Assembly (NCBI GenBank): GCA_030426105.1
Contig: JAUHZI010000004.1
Coordinates: 1-64,000, forward strand
From: Bacteroidia bacterium
Lineage (GTDB): Bacteria > Bacteroidota > Bacteroidia > Flavobacteriales_D > Parvicellaceae
Length of the DNA: 64,000 nt
Direction of reading: 5' to 3'
Each line of letters begins with the position of its first letter. The first letter of the stretch is position 1. This document shows positions 60,130 to 64,000 of this stretch, piece after piece. The position numbers and the translations under genes were made by a program. The notes under the pieces were generated by a model. It did not search any database, was not told the origin of the DNA, and saw nothing but the letters and a program-made list of their open reading frames with translations.

Positions 60130-61300
60130 GATTTAAAACGATTTTAGTTGTAGCATCTCTTTTAGACTTATCTACTACTTTGGCGTAGATTTCAGTAGTT
60201 TTAAGGAATTTATGCCCTAATATTTTAGATACTGTATAAATATCTGTACCCTCTGCCAGTTGTAATGTAGCAAAAGTGTGCCTAAAGTTATGAAAGGTAA
60301 TTTTTTTGGTAATTCCTGCATCTTTAATCCATTGTGCTAAAATTTCATCTAGGTATGCAGAAGGTTTGTAATCTTTAAATACCCTCTCATCTTGTGGCAT
60401 TTCTTTTGGGTTTTCTGTGCCTTTTGTTAAACTGTATGCCTGCTTAGAAATATAAACGTAATTATCTCTATTTGTTTTCTTCCTTTTATAAAAAACCATA
60501 TACACGTCTTCATTCTTAGTAATATCCGCCCAAGTCATGTTTTTTATTTCCATAGAAGCAAACCCCGTTAAGATTGAGAATAATGCAACATTTTTTAATA
60601 TAGGTCTTTTGCAGGACGTTTTTACTAAATCTTGAACCTCTTCTTTGGTTAGGTATTCTCTTTTGGTTTCTATTTCTTTAATACCCTTTACTTTAGCGTT
60701 AAGGTCTGTTTGTAAAAAACCATCTATAAATGCTTGTTTTAGTGCTACTTTTACCTTTGTGAAATAGGACGATGCGGTATTTTGTGAAAGTTTTACTTTA
60801 TTACTTCTATAACTATTAGTTGAAAGCAAATATTCTTTGAAATCTTCCAACTTTTTTTCGTTTAAGTCCATAAATTTCAATGTCCCTTTTGTAAAACGAT
60901 GGAGATAATTATAGGCAGACATCCAATTACTATAGGTTGAATCTTGTCTTTTCTCTGCTTGCTCCCTATAGTACTCTACAAAACATTGCTCCCCGAGTTT
61001 TTTTATTCTTAGTTTTTCCTTTTCATCATCATTATATATCTCGGGTTTATTTAATTGATTCTCCCATTTTTGGCGTATTTGCCGTGCTAATTGAAGGGTT
61101 TCTTTATTATCCTTTTTTTCTAATGGTGTTCTTGGTTTTTCCAAGATATACATCTTTAAAAATTTCCTGCGAGTTTCAGTAACTAACTTACCTTTTACCA
61201 TTTTAGGCTCACTTAGTTTAATGGCAGGGTAAAAATCCAAAAATAGACTTTTACGTCCCTTACTTACTGTTTTCTCTCTTAGTTTCACTTTTATAGCCAT
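60110..61300 (-). CDS. Tyrosine-type site-specific integrase
   Basis: HNFRHTFATLQLAEGTDIYTVSKILGHKFLKTTEIYAKV catalytic region; SAM-like N-terminal domain. Confidence 0.95.
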   Translation of the reverse strand: MAIKVKLREKTVSKGRKSLFLDFYPAIKLSEPKMVKGKLVTETRRKFLKMYILEKPRTPLEKKDNKETLQLARQIRQKWENQLNKPEIYNDDEKEKLRIKKLGEQCFVEYYREQAEKRQDSTYSNWMSAYNYLHRFTKGTLKFMDLNEKKLEDFKEYLLSTNSYRSNKVKLSQNTASSYFTKVKVALKQAFIDGFLQTDLNAKVKGIKEIETKREYLTKEEVQDLVKTSCKRPILKNVALFSILTGFASMEIKNMTWADITKNEDVYMVFYKRKKTNRDNYVYISKQAYSLTKGTENPKEMPQDERVFKDYKPSAYLDEILAQWIKDAGITKKITFHNFRHTFATLQLAEGTDIYTVSKILGHKFLKTTEIYAKVVDKSKRDATTKIVLNLDDYGN

Positions 61301-61303
61301 AGC

Positions 61304-61873
61304 CTATATTTCGTATAATTTATCTATATCTACTTTTGAATAGTATGTAAACTTTCCATTCTTTATTTTCCTAACGTTATGCTTGCTTGCTAAACTGTAT
61401 ATTGTATTTCTTGAGGTGTTATATTTACTCGTTATTTGTTCCATTGTATAGCAATCTTCTAATTTTAGGGGTTGTAGTTGAGTATTGGTATTTTCACTTT
61501 CAAATAAATTCTCGACATCTTTACGCCTTATTCGAGTAAGTCTTTTGCTAAGATTAACTGCCTTTATTTCATTATTTTTTACCATTCTATAAATAGTGTC
61601 TTTTCCACACCCCAGTAAAACGGCTAACTCTCTAACAGTAATAAATTCTTTGGTTTTTATAAGTTCTAAACTAACCGCCTTTTTTTTGTATCGAGTAGGG
61701 TTTTGTTTTTTAGTATTGGCTTCAACCTTCTTTTTCGCCTCCAGTCTTTTTCTCAATTTATAATTTTGAGACGCACACCTATGAGAACAAAAACGAGTAG
61801 TCCGTTTTTGAGCCTCAAACATTTCTCCGCAATTCTGACATTGCTTTAAAATTGTAAAAGTGGCTTTGCTCAT
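61304..61873 (-). CDS. Zinc-ribbon plus double helix-turn-helix protein
   Basis: CQNCGEMFEAQKRTTRFCSHRC; two HTH segments FITVRELAVLLGCGKDTIYRMV and CYTMEQITSKYNTSRNTIYSLA. Confidence 0.85.
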   Translation of the reverse strand: MSKATFTILKQCQNCGEMFEAQKRTTRFCSHRCASQNYKLRKRLEAKKKVEANTKKQNPTRYKKKAVSLELIKTKEFITVRELAVLLGCGKDTIYRMVKNNEIKAVNLSKRLTRIRRKDVENLFESENTNTQLQPLKLEDCYTMEQITSKYNTSRNTIYSLASKHNVRKIKNGKFTYYSKVDIDKLYEI

Positions 61874-61999
61874 TTCTCTCTATATTTTATCCTTATTTAT
61901 CCTGTTTTATATGAATAAGATTGTTTTTGTCGCTTTATTTCGCCCAATTAGGCGTAAGTAATTCTAAAACCTCTTTAAAATACAAATAAGGTACAACAA

Positions 62000-62017
62000 A
62001 GGTACAAATTTGTACCT
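62000..62017. repeat. 18-bp perfect palindrome near the mnmE-proximal end of the element
   Basis: AGGTACAAATTTGTACCT; related GGTACAAA repeats at 49391 and 49402. Confidence 0.6.
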
Positions 62018-62129
62018 AATAAACACATAGTATCACAAAGTAAAGAAATAACACAAAACAACAAAACTCTTTATTTAAAAGGATTTTAATTGTGTTTCTA
62101 TAATTTTATTAGTTGTTTATTTTATGTAG

Positions 62130-63500
62130 TTACTTCCCGATACAAAAATTAGCAAAAATATTTCCTAGTAAATCATCTGTAGAAACTTCACCAGTAATGG
62201 TTCCGAGGTGATGGAGGGCTTGGCGAATATCTATGGCGATAAAATCTCCAGAAATACCATTTCGTAAACCATCAGAAACTTTGATTAAATCTTCTTCAGC
62301 ACGTTTTAGGGCTTCAAAATGACGAATGTTGGTTACAATGGTTTGGTTGGAAGAAAGCGATGAAATGTCAACAGTGTCGAGGAGTTGTGCTTGTAACTCG
62401 TTAATCGCATTGTTGTTTTTTGCAGATATAAAAACAGGTTGTAAATCACTTTCTTTAAAGGCGGTGATTTGAGCTTCCGAAGCAAGATCTAATTTGTTGG
62501 CAACAACAATATGTGCAATTTCATTAGGTAGCTCAACAAGGTCTTGTTGAACATCAGCAACTGATAAGTCATTACAGTCAAATAAATAGATATAAACTGC
62601 CGATTTTTTGACTTCATCCAACGCTTTTTCTACACCAATTTTTTCAATGGTATCAGTTGTCTCTCTCAATCCTGCAGTGTCGATAAAACGGAATTCAACT
62701 CCTTCTAAAATTAAGGTCTCTTCAATTGTATCACGAGTGGTTCCTGCAATGTCGGAAACAATGGCACGCTCTTCGTTTAATAACGCATTTAATAAAGTCG
62801 ATTTTCCAGCATTTGGTCTTCCTACAATAGCTGTGTTTACACCATTTTTAATAGCGTTACCTAGTTTAAAAGATTGCGCCAAGCGTTGTACCAATTCCAA
62901 AACCGTTTGAACGAGGTTAATCAACTCCGTTCTATCAGCAAACTCGACATCCTCCTCAGAAAAATCCAATTCTAGCTCTACTAAAGAAGCAAAGTGAATC
63001 AATTGTGCACGCAAGCCTTTTAAATCGTTAGAAAAACCACCACGCATTTGTTGGATGGCAATTTGATGCGCCGCTTCACTCTGAGAATGAATTAAATCGG
63101 CAATAGCTTCGGTTTGTGATAAATCAAACTTCCCGTTAAAGAAAGCACGTTTCGAAAACTCACCAGCTTCAGCCAATCGAGCACCATTTTGAAGTAGTAC
63201 TTCAATGATGCGTTGTTGGATAAAAGTAGAACCATGGCAAGCTATTTCAACAGTGTTTTCGCCAGTAAAGGAATGAGGCCCTCTAAAAATAGTCACAATC
63301 ACATCATCAACGACTTTATCCTCGTCAACAATAGAACCGTAATGTACCGTATATCCTTTTGCATGAGTTATATCTTTGGTAAAACATTGATTGACCGTAG
63401 TAATCGCCGCTTGTCCAGTTAAGCGTATTACCGCAATCGCACTTACACCTTGTGGTGTAGAAAGTGCACAAATAGTGTCTAATTGATCCAATGCTAGCAT
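62130..63500 (-). CDS. mnmE: tRNA uridine-5-carboxymethylaminomethyl(34) synthesis GTPase MnmE
   Basis: TICALSTPQGVSAIAVIRLTG, GRPNAGKSTLLNALL, C-terminal CIGK. Confidence 0.97.
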   Translation of the reverse strand: MLALDQLDTICALSTPQGVSAIAVIRLTGQAAITTVNQCFTKDITHAKGYTVHYGSIVDEDKVVDDVIVTIFRGPHSFTGENTVEIACHGSTFIQQRIIEVLLQNGARLAEAGEFSKRAFFNGKFDLSQTEAIADLIHSQSEAAHQIAIQQMRGGFSNDLKGLRAQLIHFASLVELELDFSEEDVEFADRTELINLVQTVLELVQRLAQSFKLGNAIKNGVNTAIVGRPNAGKSTLLNALLNEERAIVSDIAGTTRDTIEETLILEGVEFRFIDTAGLRETTDTIEKIGVEKALDEVKKSAVYIYLFDCNDLSVADVQQDLVELPNEIAHIVVANKLDLASEAQITAFKESDLQPVFISAKNNNAINELQAQLLDTVDISSLSSNQTIVTNIRHFEALKRAEEDLIKVSDGLRNGISGDFIAIDIRQALHHLGTITGEVSTDDLLGNIFANFCIGK

Positions 63501-63501
63501 T

Positions 63502-64000
63502 TTATTTTTCAGGTTGAATAATGGTTGGTTCAGATTTTACTTTTCGAGCATAAGCTCTCCCTTCCATCCACCATTTATTCATTCTTTTTTTATTAAAAAT
63601 AAGTGAGTTTTCCGTCAGTTTCTGAGGAGTGTGATAAACGTTAATTTTTACCTCGTTAATTTTACTTCTCAACTTAGACAATTCCAATTTACTGTTGGTC
63701 GTTTGATCCAATAAGAAGTCAAAAACATTAAAAAGTAAGTCAATAGCGTTGGTCGACTTCATACGATTGGTAACAGACTCAATAGGGTCGAGAACAATCA
63801 CATCAATTTCAGTAGCTCCAGCATTAATTGCCGACTGAATAGGAATATTATTGCCAAAACCTCCGTCGCCATATTCCATCCCGTTTTTAGTCACCAAACT
63901 CATAAAAGGTAAGAAGTTGGCAGAAGCCCATACCCAATCACAAAAGTCTTCGTAACTACAATCTTTAAGGGCTTTGTATTCAACTTGGTTAAGCGAAAGG
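63502..64000 (-). CDS. Patatin-like phospholipase, C-terminal part, continues past window end
   Basis: WASANFLPFMSLVTKNGMEYGDGGFGNNIPIQSAI (DGG motif). Confidence 0.85.
   Translation of the reverse strand, partial: LSLNQVEYKALKDCSYEDFCDWVWASANFLPFMSLVTKNGMEYGDGGFGNNIPIQSAINAGATEIDVIVLDPIESVTNRMKSTNAIDLLFNVFDFLLDQTTNSKLELSKLRSKINEVKINVYHTPQKLTENSLIFNKKRMNKWWMEGRAYARKVKSEPTIIQPEK

Larger units (their letters stand above)
49332..62147. mobile_element. Integrative element inserted at the 3' end of mnmE (~12.8 kb)
   Basis: Direct repeats AGTTACTTCCCAATACAAAA (49332-49351) and AGTTACTTCCCGATACAAAA (62128-62147, overlapping the mnmE 3' end); integrase next to mnmE; genes on minus strand. Confidence 0.85.

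Noticed and set aside
63213-63422. Antisense ORFs within mnmE, purH, mreB and similar genes in the ORF track
   Set aside because: Shadow ORFs of strongly coding opposite strands.

Overview
The window is chromosomal DNA from an AT-rich Bacteroidota (Flavobacteriales-like) genome. Housekeeping blocks include rodA/pbp2/mreDCB, purH, a PpiD/SurA-like PPIase, aldehyde dehydrogenase, carA, eno, purK/purE and mnmE. Between them lies a regulator-rich accessory stretch with AraC, TetR, HxlR, MarR/GbsR, LytTR and histidine kinase genes. Two regions stand out. (1) About 39.17-40.32 kb, minus strand: an array of six atypical tRNA genes (Cys-GCA, His-GUG, Arg-ACG, Pro-UGG, Gln-UUG, Leu-UAG). Apart from Cys, these decode exactly the five CNN-codon amino acids (Leu CUN, Pro CCN, His CAY, Gln CAR, Arg CGN). 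Upstream are two unannotated short ORFs whose cores (LPCMPHQHRCLFIPQL and RQHILHQPTLICRIHQ) are dominated by those same six amino acids and mostly by those codons. Each short ORF is followed by an intrinsic terminator, and the proximal one also has a candidate antiterminator pairing. This looks like ribosome-mediated attenuation of a reserve or alternative tRNA set. (2) About 49.33-62.15 kb: an integrative element inserted at the 3' end of mnmE, bounded by 20-nt imperfect direct repeats. It carries a tyrosine recombinase, HTH/excisionase-like genes, a Fic gene, a structured non-coding segment with a pseudoknot potential, and a five-gene XRE / dual-GHKL ATPase / receiver / unknown / DNA methylase operon that is a candidate defence system. 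Next to it is a Fic paralogue interrupted at a canonical A AAA AAG slippery heptamer. All calls were made by reading the sequence; no database search or folding program was run.
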